From the NCBI GenBank assembly GCA_037143575.1, contig JBAWYM010000016.1:1-32126 (forward strand): DNA of 32,126 nt, read 5' to 3'. This DNA is from JBAWYM01 sp037143575 (lineage in GTDB: Bacteria; Patescibacteriota; Gracilibacteria; Peribacterales; Peribacteraceae). The translations under genes and the position numbers were made by a program. Shown here in pieces: positions 1 to 7,860 of the stretch. The stretch's first letter is position 1; each line of letters starts with the position of its first letter. A model generated the notes under the pieces. The model had not been told where the DNA came from, made no database searches, and worked only from the letters and a program-made list of their open reading frames with translations.

Positions 1-45
1 CCCTGTGTTCAAGCCCGGAGCCGCAGCGCAGGGCGGGACACAGGG
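1..45. repeat. Inverted repeat at window edge
   Basis: CCCTGTGT (1-8) is the exact reverse complement of ACACAGGG (38-45), enclosing a GC-rich loop, and TTATT follows. It could be a terminator for a gene lying left of the window or the 3' end of a structured RNA. The window starts inside it, so the arm may be longer. Confidence 0.4.
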
Positions 46-132
46 TTATTCACTGTCTGCGCGCCATTGATTATAACCTTATTAATAATCGTTTCTCTCT
101 GGTTTCGTTAAGTTCAATTCTCCCTCTCAGTC

Positions 133-687
133 ATGGGTCAGCCAGAAATTTCTACTCACATAGCCCCAGACGGTTCCAAGTTCACCGTAGTGTATCAGGT
201 TATTCCGGTGGCAGATGGGAAGAAAGATCATGTGTATGATGAAGCGGAGCGAGTGCAACAGCTTGCAAGTCGTTCAACAGCAGGAATGGCTCCAGGAAAG
301 CAGGAAGAATATGATAATCCTAATGCTACAATACTGAATGATGAAGAACTCCAAGAGAGAGAATTGATTAAGAAAAAATATGAGGAAGGCAGAAAAGGAT
401 TTGATCCAGTAAAAGAAGGAGCAGATGTATTGAGGGAATATTTAAGAGCGGTGAGTGATGAGCAAACGAAGGTACGAAAACTAAGTCATGCCGCGCTTCT
501 TCATCTGGGGTTGGCTGAACGGCCAGAACTGAATGTCGATGGTCAACCGCTTGGTGTTCAAGAATTCAAAACGGCCCTTACCCGAATGAAGCCTGACGAG
601 AGAGGAGTGGTTATTTCGGAACTAGCTCAAATGGCCAAGAAAAAGTTGAAATTTTTGGATACAGCACTAGTGTCAGCCGAAAGCTAA
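133..687 (+). CDS. Hypothetical protein, 184 aa
   Basis: I do not recognise this protein. It is soluble, charged and mostly helical-looking, with no signal peptide or membrane segment. The N-terminal ~25 residues look like beta strands (FTVVYQVIPV). The middle is rich in Glu and Lys, and the C-terminal half (about residues 85-184) looks alpha-helical. The ATG is preceded by a pyrimidine-rich stretch (117-132) rather than a Shine-Dalgarno site, like many starts in this window. The gene converges on rplT and has lower GC than the ribosomal genes. Coding is supported by ORF length and balanced amino-acid composition only. Confidence 0.6.
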   Translation: MGQPEISTHIAPDGSKFTVVYQVIPVADGKKDHVYDEAERVQQLASRSTAGMAPGKQEEYDNPNATILNDEELQERELIKKKYEEGRKGFDPVKEGADVLREYLRAVSDEQTKVRKLSHAALLHLGLAERPELNVDGQPLGVQEFKTALTRMKPDERGVVISELAQMAKKKLKFLDTALVSAES

Positions 688-795
688 TCTATCAGAGGAT
701 TCGAATACAGAAATCGATCCCGTCATTCGATGCTTCGACGTGGTTTATCACACTAGCCGCAGGTCGATCCTTCGATTCAGCTCATCCTCAAGCCC

Positions 796-812
796 GCAGG
801 TCGAAGACCTGC
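796..812 (-). terminator. Hairpin just downstream of rplT
   Basis: GCAGGTC (796-802) and GACCTGC (806-812) form a perfect 7-bp stem with a 3-nt loop, two bases past the rplT stop. No U-tract follows on the minus strand, so it is a weak candidate for an intrinsic terminator or an RNA 3'-end stabiliser. Confidence 0.35.
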
Positions 813-813
813 T

Positions 814-1167
814 CTACTTTGCTTTCAACCCCGCCTCCTTCAGCACCGCATCGAACACGGCGGGCTCGTGGATGGCGAGCTCCGAGAGGACCTTGCGGTT
901 GATCAGGATATTGGCTTTCTTGAGGGCAGAGATCGAAGGTGCGTAGCCAAAACCGCGCTCCTGCAGGGCGGCATTGAGGCGGATGATCCAGAGTGAGCGG
1001 AAGTCGCGCTTCTTGCGGCGACGATCCTTGTAGGCGTGCTGGCCGGCCTTCATCACGGCTTCATTTCCCTTCTTGAAGGTGGTGGACCGCATACCGCGAT
1101 ACCCCTTGGTGAGGTTGCGGATTTTCTGGTGACGCCGGTGACGGACGATTCCTGTTTTGACGCGCAT
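814..1167 (-). CDS. rplT: 50S ribosomal protein L20
   Basis: L20 of the large ribosomal subunit binds 23S rRNA early in assembly. The 117-residue length is typical. The basic N-terminal extension (MRVKTGIVRHRRHQKI), the KGYRGMRSTTFKKGNEA segment and the KDRRRKKRDFRSLWIIRLNAA core are characteristic of the family. It is the last gene of an infC-rpmI-rplT operon and starts 3 nt after the rpmI stop, so translational coupling with L35 is likely. In other bacteria L20 represses this operon by binding its mRNA. The ATG follows a pyrimidine-rich stretch with no Shine-Dalgarno sequence. Confidence 0.97.
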   Translation of the reverse strand: MRVKTGIVRHRRHQKIRNLTKGYRGMRSTTFKKGNEAVMKAGQHAYKDRRRKKRDFRSLWIIRLNAALQERGFGYAPSISALKKANILINRKVLSELAIHEPAVFDAVLKEAGLKAK

Positions 1168-1170
1168 GAT

Positions 1171-1365
1171 CTAAAGGTAAGGGAGGAGCGAGGAGAGGGT
1201 TTTGATATCGCGGGTATTGGCCATGACCGTGCGGTTCAGGCGCTTCTGGCGGGGACTCTTCTGCTGGAGAAGGTGACTGCGACCGCGGCGCTTGAAGGCC
1301 AGAGCACCGCTACCGGTTCGGCGAACACGTTTCTTGGCGCCGCTGTGAGACTTGATCTTAGGCAT
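1171..1365 (-). CDS. rpmI: 50S ribosomal protein L35
   Basis: The 64-residue basic protein has the L35 pattern: MPKIKSHSGAKKRVRRTGSG, then KRRGRSHLLQQKSPRQKRLNR. It is a structural protein of the large ribosomal subunit. It sits between infC (about 215 nt upstream) and rplT (3 nt downstream). The start ATG is preceded by CCCTCAGTCCCC and no Shine-Dalgarno site. The long infC-rpmI gap contains an inverted repeat that could control read-through or translation of rpmI-rplT. Confidence 0.96.
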   Translation of the reverse strand: MPKIKSHSGAKKRVRRTGSGALAFKRRGRSHLLQQKSPRQKRLNRTVMANTRDIKTLSSLLPYL

Positions 1366-1480
1366 GGGGACTGAGGGATTCGAAGTACGGGAAAACGAAC
1401 GATGACGCGGCAGTGTAGCAGGGGGGGAAGGGATCAGCCAAATGAAAAACCTCTATTTTCTGACTTTATAGCGGCGAGGG

Positions 1481-1571
1481 GAGGAAGTATGAAGGGGTAC
1501 GTATTCAGTATTTCGGGATCGTTAGACAAACCCTCATCCCATAATACTTACCCCTTCATCCTTCACTTCCT
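1481..1571. repeat. Long imperfect inverted repeat between infC and rpmI
   Basis: The arm at 1481-1505 (GAGGAAGTATGAAGGGGTAC and on) pairs with 1542-1571 (AATACTTACCCCTTCA... CACTTCCTC), giving more than 20 paired bases with a few bulges. It lies in the 214-nt infC-rpmI gap, where regulatory structures for L20 autoregulation occur in other bacteria. No clear U-tract follows, so it may be a control element or a dispersed repeat. Confidence 0.5.
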
Positions 1572-1579
1572 CGTAACAA

Positions 1580-2128
1580 TCATGATAACTTCGCCCTAAA
1601 TATTACGTGAAATTGTGGTCCGATTTGCCGGATCTCCTGCTCTACTTCCGTCACATCCTTCAGATCCTCCACGATGCCTTGGAGCTTCTTCTTGGCGTAG
1701 TCGCGGTTACTCAGCTCCCGTCCGCGGAGCCTCACCACGAATTTCACGAGATGGCGCTCGGCGAGAAATTCCCGTGCGCGGTCCTCTAGGCGTTCGATAT
1801 CATGCTTCTCGGTGCGGTAGCCGAAGCGCAGCATCTTCACCTCCGTCTGTTTACTGTGGCTGCGCTGCTTCTTTTCTTTCTTTCGGATCTGATAGAGATA
1901 TTGCCCGAAATTCGCAATTTTCACCACCGGTGGCACGGCTTTGGGAGACACTTCGATGAGGTCGTATTCCAGTTCGTGGGCGCGTCGCAATGCCTCAACC
2001 ACGGTCATCCTCTCTGCCGCACCTTCATCAGACACGAGGAGCACTTCCTCGGCGCGGATCTCCTCATTGATGCGGGGCCGTTTCTCCTGACGTTTTTGAA
2101 GTGTTGGACCGTGATGGCGTTTCTGCAA
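1580..2128 (-). CDS. infC: Translation initiation factor IF-3
   Basis: IF-3 binds the 30S subunit, blocks premature 50S joining and proofreads the start codon. The hallmark IF-3 N-domain RINEEIRAEEVLLVSDEG is followed by the lysine-rich linker (YQIRKKEKKQRSHSKQTEVK) and the C-domain with VKMLRFGYRTEKHD and KFVVRLRGRE. No ATG or GTG precedes the conserved region. TTG codons at 2128 and 2182 are the usable starts. I chose 2128 because it gives 182 residues, close to the family norm, and follows a pyrimidine-rich tract; the 2182 TTG would give 200 residues. Non-ATG starts are a known infC feature (E. coli uses AUU for autoregulation). First gene of the infC-rpmI-rplT operon. Confidence 0.93.
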   Translation of the reverse strand: MQKRHHGPTLQKRQEKRPRINEEIRAEEVLLVSDEGAAERMTVVEALRRAHELEYDLIEVSPKAVPPVVKIANFGQYLYQIRKKEKKQRSHSKQTEVKMLRFGYRTEKHDIERLEDRAREFLAERHLVKFVVRLRGRELSNRDYAKKKLQGIVEDLKDVTEVEQEIRQIGPQFHVIFRAKLS

Positions 2129-2208
2129 GTGTGGAAGGGGGGAAAACACCGGGAGATTAGGCCAGAACGATCGGAGCGACAAGGTCTGAAACGTGATTCA
2201 CGGCAATC

Positions 2209-2252
2209 CGGGGAACGTAGGCGCGCCATGCATGGCGCGCCTACGTTCCCCG
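2209..2252. repeat. Perfect 44-bp palindrome
   Basis: Bases 2209-2230 are the exact reverse complement of 2231-2252, with no spacer. Each arm contains GGCGCGCC. It overlaps the last codons and the TAG stop of the PilO-like gene and ends upstream of infC. There is no T-tract, so it is not a textbook intrinsic terminator, though the RNA would form a very stable stem. Confidence 0.95.
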
Positions 2253-3110
2253 TGACAGGAGCAGCACCGTCATATCCACCTGATACCAGTCCAGCGCACT
2301 TCCTGCCTTGATCGATGCCTTCTCCAGTACGATGAACGGCATCGGCCAGAGGCGCTGTTTTGCAAGCTCTTGTCCGAATGTTCCCTGAAAGAGGAGCTGG
2401 ACGGTGTGCAGGAGGGACTCGCGGAGGATGGGATTGAGTGTTAAGAGGAAGGACTCACTGGGAAGGGAACGGCGGAGTTGCTCTTCGAAGGGACGCGGCT
2501 CGGCACCGTAGGATTGAAGGTCGGTGGCAAAGAATTGTTCAAGTGCGACGATGGCCGCTGGGTTTTCCGCTTCTGTCGCCGAGATCAGGGTGGACTTTTG
2601 TGCCTGAGTGAGGGCGTCGCCGACGGTGAGGAGGCCGGCGATCCGGAGGAAGGCGAAGATTTCCACCATCCCTTCTCCTCGCACTTTCCATTGCATTGTG
2701 ACGGGGATGGCGGTGAGTCCATCTTTCCGTGAGCGTGGATCGCCTACGGTAATAGGGGAGAGCGGACCGATGAGGCTTCGCTGTTCAAGGTCATTTTGGA
2801 GGAGCGAGAAGATCATGAGATTGCGATCGAGGGCCGTTTTGATGGGCAGGACGGAGACGCGGATCCGCTCCTCTTGTGATCCCGATGCGAGGGCTTTTTG
2901 CAGTTCTGCTACATCAATTTGTTCCTTCAGGAGGGCGATGCGACGCTCCAGAGCCGGAGCCTCAGCGACGAGTGGCAGGGCTGATTCCCGCAGGGCCGTC
3001 ACGGCCTGCACATGCATGATGAGGAGGGTACATGACAGGATGAGCGCCACCACTCCGGATACCCAAAGAATGAGCGCGGTGAATCCCGATGAGTGGTGTA
3101 TGGTCGTCAT
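2241..3110 (-). CDS. PilO-like membrane-anchored protein (tentative)
   Basis: The 289-residue protein has a short cytoplasmic N-terminus, one membrane helix (about residues 9-33, FTALILWVSGVVALILSC) and then a helical, probably coiled-coil stretch (ALERRIALLKEQIDVAELQKAL). The rest is extracytoplasmic alpha/beta sequence including PVTMQWKVRGEGMVEIFAFL, which resembles the strand-helix units of PilO/GspM-type pilus inner-membrane proteins. Its ATG overlaps the TGA of the PilN-like gene by four bases (ATGA), so the two are translationally coupled. PilN and PilO are partners in type IV pilus platforms. The family call is by architecture and gene pairing, not by a diagnostic motif. The gene's 3' end lies in a 44-bp palindrome. 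Confidence 0.5.
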   Translation of the reverse strand: MTTIHHSSGFTALILWVSGVVALILSCTLLIMHVQAVTALRESALPLVAEAPALERRIALLKEQIDVAELQKALASGSQEERIRVSVLPIKTALDRNLMIFSLLQNDLEQRSLIGPLSPITVGDPRSRKDGLTAIPVTMQWKVRGEGMVEIFAFLRIAGLLTVGDALTQAQKSTLISATEAENPAAIVALEQFFATDLQSYGAEPRPFEEQLRRSLPSESFLLTLNPILRESLLHTVQLLFQGTFGQELAKQRLWPMPFIVLEKASIKAGSALDWYQVDMTVLLLSRGT

Positions 3111-3712
3111 CGAAGGCTGATGCGAAAGGAGAAGGGAGAGTGCTCGCCGATCACCGGATCGCGTTCCCGCGAGTACGTCGGCTGCTGCATGGATGCCGTG
3201 AAGGGAAGCTTCGCGACAGCTGCGGCGAATTGCGCGAGGACGGTCATGCTCTTCAGTCCCACATTGCGTACATCGCCAGAAATTGTGAGCACTCCGTCAT
3301 TCATCGTCATGGTCGAGATCATGATGGCATTGGGCTGCTCCATCCCTGTCGATTTCGCTACGTTGCGCAGAACGCTGAGGATATCCGGTAGCGGCGTCTG
3401 CTCGATCTTCCCGCGGACGAGGCCTCCGTACACAGAGTCATCCATCGGGAGCAGCAGAGCTTCGCGCTTCGCCTCGGCTATTTTCAGATCTTCCTTCATC
3501 TGTGTAACCGCCGTGACAGCCTGCTCAGGACTAAGGAGAGATCCTTTGATTTCGATACTCGTGAACCGCGGGAGGAGCAGAAGCCAGGAGAGCATCAGCA
3601 GTCCCAGGAGCACGAATGCGAAGAGTGCAAAGGGAACGGCGGCTCTGCGCAGGATTTCTGCGAAGGTCAGGTGCGGGGGCGCGAAGGTGGGGAGGGGTTG
3701 GGTGTTGGGCAT
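3107..3712 (-). CDS. PilN-like membrane-anchored protein (tentative)
   Basis: A 201-residue protein with one long membrane helix (about residues 22-47, VPFALFAFVLLGLLMLSWLLLL). A coiled region (SPEQAVTAVTQMKEDLKIAEAKREAL) follows, then a compact domain with PLPDILSVLRNVAKSTG and MTMNDGVLTISGDVRNVGLKSM. That layout, a membrane anchor, coiled coil and ferredoxin-like domain asking where and how strongly strands repeat, matches PilN. I chose the ATG at 3712 because AAGGAAA lies 4-5 nt upstream, one of very few Shine-Dalgarno-like sites in the window; an upstream in-frame ATG at 3754 would precede the -10 box. It likely works with the coupled downstream gene in a pilus or secretion platform. No PilM, PilB or pilin gene is in the window. 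Confidence 0.5.
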   Translation of the reverse strand: MPNTQPLPTFAPPHLTFAEILRRAAVPFALFAFVLLGLLMLSWLLLLPRFTSIEIKGSLLSPEQAVTAVTQMKEDLKIAEAKREALLLPMDDSVYGGLVRGKIEQTPLPDILSVLRNVAKSTGMEQPNAIMISTMTMNDGVLTISGDVRNVGLKSMTVLAQFAAAVAKLPFTASMQQPTYSRERDPVIGEHSPFSFRISLR

Positions 3713-3724
3713 AGGTTTCCTTAT

Positions 3725-3730
3725 ATTATA
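3725..3730 (-). promoter_or_regulatory. -10 box for the PilN/PilO-like pair
   Basis: A perfect TATAAT on the minus strand lies 12 nt before the ATG at 3712, which predicts a leader of about 5-6 nt. The -35 region is weak. The box falls inside the longer possible reading frame, supporting the shorter start. Confidence 0.45.
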
Positions 3731-3783
3731 GCCAAAATGAGCCCACTTGAACATGGAGGGATCTTTTCAGTATTGCTATTTTA

Positions 3784-3878
3784 TGTTTTGATAGCTGTAA
3801 GCTCTAAGCCTTAAGCTTCATTTTCGGACACTTACAGCTTACGTCTTATAGCTTAAAGCTTCTCAATACACCTTACAG
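3784..3878. repeat. AAGCT/TAAG-rich intergenic repeat
   Basis: Words such as AGCTGTAAGC, CTTAAGCTT, CTTACAGCTTACG and TAGCTTAAAGCTT recur in both orientations between the PilN-like gene and prfB, forming imperfect hairpins. It looks like a low-complexity intergenic repeat. No gene is visible in it. Confidence 0.5.
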
Positions 3879-3924
3879 TTCCACCGATATCCGCTATTCT
3901 TATCTCATATTTCCCCCTTCCTCC

Positions 3925-5011
3925 GTGGACGATCTGCTGCAAAAACTGACGGACTTGGTGTCCGCGATCTCCATGGGGAAGGACTCTCTTTGATGCCCGC
4001 GGGGTTCCGAAGAAAATCGAAGAACTGACGGCGCTCACGAGTGCTGCGGATATCTGGAACGACCAGAAGCGCGCCAATGGGTTATTCCAGGAATTGAAAA
4101 TTCTGAAGAAGCAGTGGGAGCCGTTACAGGTACTCTTGCAGGATGCCGCAGCATTGCTTTCTATGGTGAAAGAGGTGAGTGAGGAGGAGCGGCAGCAGTT
4201 CTCCGGTGAAGCGGAGCAGCTCCTCGCGCAGTGGAAGACGATCGAAACCAAGCTCTACCTCGGCGGGGAATTCGACACCATGAATTGCTACCTCACCCTC
4301 AGCGGCGGCGCTGGCGGGACCGAGGCGCAGGATTGGGCGGCGATGCTCATGCGGATGTACCTGCGTTACGCGGAGAGGCAGGGATGGAAGACCACGATGC
4401 TCGAAAAGACGGACGGATCGGAGGCGGGGATCAAGTCGGCGACGGTGCACGTGGAAGGAGAATTCGCCTATGGGTATTTGAAGTGTGAAAAGGGAACACA
4501 CCGGCTCGTCCGGCTCTCGCCGTTCAATGCCAAGAGTCTGCGGCAGACGAGCTTCGCCTTGGTGGAAGCGCTCCCGGAGCTGCCCGAATCCGCGGAGGTG
4601 GATATCAACCCCAATGATCTTAGAGTCGATACGTTCCGCAGCGGTGGAGCCGGCGGGCAGAACGTCAATAAGGTGGAGTCCGCGATTCGCATCACACATC
4701 TTCCCACCGGCTTCGTCGTTGCCTGCCAGACGGAACGCAGCCAATTGCAGAACCGCGCGCAGGCGATGAACATGCTTCGCGCGAAGCTTCTGGAGAAAGA
4801 TCGCAAAGAACAAGAGGAAGCGAAGACGGAGCTCAAAGGCGCGAGGAAGAGTGCGGACTTCGGGCAACAGATCCGCAGCTACGTCCTGCATCCATATCAG
4901 ATGGTCAAAGATTTACGGACCGATACCGAGACGAGCAATACGACCGGCGTTCTCGATGGTGATATCCAGCAGTTTATCGATGCGGAGCTGAAGCGGGAGG
5001 CAAGTGTTTGA
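3925..5011 (+). CDS. prfB: Peptide chain release factor RF2 (programmed +1 frameshift)
   Basis: RF2 releases finished proteins at UGA and UAA codons. Two frames make one 361-residue protein (E. coli RF2 is 365). GTG at 3925 begins 22 codons in frame 0 ending CTT TGA (3988-3993); after a +1 shift translation continues from GAT at 3992 to the TGA at 5009-5011. The shifted part reads DARGVPKKIEELTAL...ADIWND, matching the RF2 N-domain. The stop-recognition tripeptide SPF is encoded at 4517-4525, and the catalytic GGQ at 4652-4660 within RSGGAGGQNVNK. The frameshift autoregulates RF2 in known cases: low RF2 lets the ribosome pause at UGA and shift. GTG follows a pyrimidine-rich leader. An internal ATG at 4094 would miss domain 1 and is not the real start. 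Confidence 0.95.
3975..3993 (+). promoter_or_regulatory. prfB: prfB +1 frameshift signal
   Basis: A Shine-Dalgarno-like GGGGAAGGA (3975-3983) is followed by CTCT and then CTT TGA (3988-3993), the shift-prone Leu codon and in-frame UGA. E. coli has AGGGGG, 3 nt, CTT TGA C. Here the spacing is 4 nt and the base after UGA is T rather than C. Confidence 0.88.
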
Positions 5012-5126
5012 ACCTTGATTAAAAGGATTATTGGATTTTCATGATTATCTCAATGAAGAGTCATCAAGAAATCCTTACAATCCTCTTAATCAAGGTCAGA
5101 CAATGGTGAGCTCAATACACCTCCTT
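5011..5126. repeat. Repeat copy A: hairpin between prfB and the first Cys-rich gene
   Basis: CCTTGATTAAAAGGATT (from 5013) pairs imperfectly with AATCCTCTTAATCAAGG (ending 5094), so the unit is itself a large hairpin between two convergent genes and may end transcription both ways. Bases 5011-5070 recur inverted at 7861-7925. Bases 5081-5126 recur directly at 7911-7956 with one substitution and one indel. The right end covers the last codons of the Cys-rich gene (KEVY-stop). Confidence 0.85.
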
Positions 5127-6848
5127 CAAGAAACACTCTTCACAATTCACAATCTCCTTCTTTCCCGGATCGTAACTCGTCTCCATCTCCCTCCCGCATT
5201 TCTGGCAGTTCCTCCTCCATAACTTAGAGGGATTCCTCGATGCCACCCTCCTCCGATGCCGTTCATCCGGATGCAGACATGGGATGGGGACTCCAATTTT
5301 TCGGTACAGCTCCAGCTCCTGACGGATGATTTTGAACGGGCGATGTGTCGCCTCGCATGCGATCACCCACTGAAGGACATCATCTGAACTATCATCAATG
5401 CTGTCTGGTAAATGTGGAGCGGGAATGACCTGATCTACAGTCGGCGGTGCTTCTTCCCCGTCCCGCAACCGCCATTCTCGACCGAGGATTTCTCCCTGCG
5501 TCAGCGAAAAGAATTCCTGGGCGACCGTATCGTTGTACGCAAAGGGACTCATAGTCACTGGGAAGAATTCGCCCCATGAACCACTCGCCGTGTCTGCCTT
5601 GAGCGTCGTCGGAGAGCTCGGGTTCATGTCTGCGCCGTTTCCATCGTTTTGCATGTTCTGAATGATCATCGGTACCAACTTTTCATACTCTTCTTTCGCA
5701 TACTGCTTGTTCAGGATGCAGTATTGTTTGTTTCGCAGTCCGATGCATCCGAAGCAGTCACTGCAGACATGGCAGTCCCAGCAGTACAGGAGGTCTGATG
5801 ACCCCCGGCAGAAGGCGGTGAAGAGGTGGTGAGATCCCATGAAGCTCGTATTTTCCAGCGAGAGCTCGGCTTCGTTCGTTGCATTGCAGTCGTAGCAATC
5901 CCGCATGTTTGAAAAAATGTTGGAGTAGCTGCAGTCCTGGGAATCAAATCCTTCAAAAGATTGATGCATGTTTCTGCAGCGGGACAGGTGGTCCCCGTGC
6001 GATTCCTCGCATTGGATGAGATGTCTCCCCGGGTGAGGTATCGAGAGACGGAACTGCTCAAACTTTTCGGAGAAGCGGGTAAGGGCATCACGGGAACGGA
6101 GCGATCGTTTGACTCGCAGAAATTCTTCCTCGGTCACCGGTGTATTGAAAATATACAGTCGTTTGTTCCTCAAGTTCACACATCCGATGCACTGTGAGCA
6201 GCCGCGACATTCGGAAAGGAAGAGGGAATCGGAGCAGTTCATCGACTCGCGCGAGAAGCGGACGGCGTAGCATCCCTCCAGATCGCAGCACTCGTAGCAG
6301 AGCTCGCTCTTCACTACCCACATGCAGTCGCAGCATGATCGGCTGTCCACCAGGATCGTCGAGTAATAGGAGTCTTGGTTGAAATTGGAGTTGATGACGA
6401 GATGACAGTTCTTGTTGCCGTCCGCGAAATTGCAGTACGGCGCATTCTCGGCCTTGGGATTCATCAATGCCACTCGTGGCACCTGTAGCGACAGTTCCCT
6501 GAATTGATCGAAGAAAGGTCGGGAGAAGTCGAAGTCCCTGCCGAACTCCAGTCCATCCCACGTATCCGACCACCAGGCATCATTGGAGAATATTTTGTAA
6601 TCGCTCTCCGGTGGATACATGGAGACGATCATGGCACCGGTCGCATCACATTTCCGCCTAAAGAGATGACGTTCGTTTCGCAGCGCCAACCGTCGTTGGA
6701 GTCGGCACGAAGGACACAGTGTCGGCGGTGGGATCAATTCCTTTTTCCCTGCGATCATCGGAGAAACTTTCTCGTAGAACGCACGGTCCACCGCCGTGAC
6801 GATGAAGGTGTTCTTGCATTGCCTGCATTGTTTCTGTTCGTCAGTCAT
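5112..6848 (-). CDS. Cysteine-rich zinc-ribbon protein, paralogue 1 (578 aa)
   Basis: No defined function. I count 37 cysteines. The N-terminus is a zinc ribbon (CRQC at 8-11, CPSC near 45-48), followed by a segment conserved in all three paralogues (RRLALRNERHLFRRKC; WDGLEFGRDFDFSRPFFDQF). The centre is a run of CxxC and CxxCxGC units (SELCYECCDLEGCY; CRGCSQCIGCVNLRNKRLYIFN; CHVCSDCFGCIGLRNKQYCILNKQY), so the core unit ending LRNKxYxIxN occurs twice. The C-terminal part has SPFAYNDTVAQEF and a second ribbon (CQKCGRE...CEECFLKEVY). No signal peptide or membrane helix, so a cytoplasmic metal-rich protein is expected. Similar proteins in CPR genomes are, from memory, sometimes labelled CaiB/BaiF, which this sequence does not support. 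It follows a TrmB-type regulator in the same orientation. Confidence 0.85.
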   Translation of the reverse strand: MTDEQKQCRQCKNTFIVTAVDRAFYEKVSPMIAGKKELIPPPTLCPSCRLQRRLALRNERHLFRRKCDATGAMIVSMYPPESDYKIFSNDAWWSDTWDGLEFGRDFDFSRPFFDQFRELSLQVPRVALMNPKAENAPYCNFADGNKNCHLVINSNFNQDSYYSTILVDSRSCCDCMWVVKSELCYECCDLEGCYAVRFSRESMNCSDSLFLSECRGCSQCIGCVNLRNKRLYIFNTPVTEEEFLRVKRSLRSRDALTRFSEKFEQFRLSIPHPGRHLIQCEESHGDHLSRCRNMHQSFEGFDSQDCSYSNIFSNMRDCYDCNATNEAELSLENTSFMGSHHLFTAFCRGSSDLLYCWDCHVCSDCFGCIGLRNKQYCILNKQYAKEEYEKLVPMIIQNMQNDGNGADMNPSSPTTLKADTASGSWGEFFPVTMSPFAYNDTVAQEFFSLTQGEILGREWRLRDGEEAPPTVDQVIPAPHLPDSIDDSSDDVLQWVIACEATHRPFKIIRQELELYRKIGVPIPCLHPDERHRRRVASRNPSKLWRRNCQKCGREMETSYDPGKKEIVNCEECFLKEVY

Positions 6849-7017
6849 TGGATAGTGTGGAGGGAGGGCAATCTTCGTTCGATGAGAGCGGTGTCATAAA
6901 AATATTGAAACAGCATCACAATACCTTCGAAGCATTTGCATGGATAAAAAATCATCACTCTCTATTGGAAATACAAGAAAAAGGCTATAGGAAGACAAAA
7001 GAACCATGTATCACTTT

Positions 7018-7773
7018 CTACCGCGCAGTAGATTTCCAGAGCAGCTGATACTGCAGAAGCTTCGCCCTGGCGAGCTCGGGAGACTTCGTCTTCAAGACTT
7101 GGACTTTCTGATCGCTATCGCGGAAGAACGTAACAATCGTGTCGTCGTACAGATAGGTGAATTCCAGTGGATAGTGATCGTTCGCGATGAATTTCGTGTC
7201 CCGTTTTTCACTCTTGCTCGTCCCGGCGATGGTCTTGGAATCGTCTGATTCATCGAAGATCACCGCATCGCAGTGGATGCCTTTCTTCACGCGCTGAGCG
7301 ATGAATTCCTTCTCTACTTCCACCCCGAGAAAATTTTTCACAGCGCCGAATGCCCCCACGCACCAGATGCGGTTTTCACCGATTGAGTAGGGAATATTCA
7401 GGTAGTAATCCGTCAGGGCGGTGTCTTCGTAGACCTCGGTTTCCGTCTGCAGAGAGCCGAGTTTCCCCAGGTCCTTCAATCTCTCGGAGATTCTCTGGAG
7501 TCTGCGACTGCGGTTACTGAACTGCCCCGCAATCTTCTCGAGAGGCACCGCGAAGTACTGCGATGGATAGGAGTGTGCGGGAGTTTCCAGGAAACCTTTC
7601 CTCAGGAGGGCACTCACGATCTTGTAGATGCCGGCGGTGCTGCACTTCACCCGATTCTTCAGCTCCTGCGCGTCGGCACCGAGGATTGCCTGCGCTGCCA
7701 GGTACGTGCGCGCTTCTCCTTCCGATAATCCGAAGTCCAGGAGGGCATTGAAGATATATGACTTCACAAGCAT
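7018..7773 (-). CDS. TrmB-family winged-helix transcriptional regulator
   Basis: A 251-residue protein. The first ~75 residues form a TrmB-type winged helix: LLDFGLSEGEARTYLAAQAILGADAQELKNRVKCSTAGIYKIVSALLRKGFLE, with a wing (YPSQYFAVPLEKI). A coiled linker (about 85-105) and a C-terminal effector-like domain (YLNIPYSIGENRIWCVGAFG; GIHCDAVIFDES) follow. TrmB proteins sense sugars or other ligands in archaea; the ligand here is unknown. It sits between Cys-rich paralogues 2 and 1 on the same strand and is a natural candidate to control them. A matching promoter lies 6 nt before its ATG, so its mRNA is probably leaderless. Confidence 0.85.
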   Translation of the reverse strand: MLVKSYIFNALLDFGLSEGEARTYLAAQAILGADAQELKNRVKCSTAGIYKIVSALLRKGFLETPAHSYPSQYFAVPLEKIAGQFSNRSRRLQRISERLKDLGKLGSLQTETEVYEDTALTDYYLNIPYSIGENRIWCVGAFGAVKNFLGVEVEKEFIAQRVKKGIHCDAVIFDESDDSKTIAGTSKSEKRDTKFIANDHYPLEFTYLYDDTIVTFFRDSDQKVQVLKTKSPELARAKLLQYQLLWKSTAR

Positions 7774-7779
7774 GGGAGT

Positions 7780-7808
7780 AGTGTATAGTATTGAAAGAAC
7801 ATGATCAA
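7780..7808 (-). promoter_or_regulatory. Leaderless-type promoter of the TrmB regulator
   Basis: On the minus strand: TTGATC (7803-7808), 17-bp spacer, TACACT (7780-7785), then 6 nt to the ATG at 7773. The expected start of transcription is at or next to the A of ATG. Confidence 0.55.
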
Positions 7809-7860
7809 TATAATAGTCAATGACACCGTATCCCCCTGTCTGACATTGATTTAGAGAATT

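Noticed and set aside
3991..3993. UGA as a sense (Gly) codon
   Set aside because: prfB encodes RF2 and frameshifts at this UGA, and many genes end in TGA.
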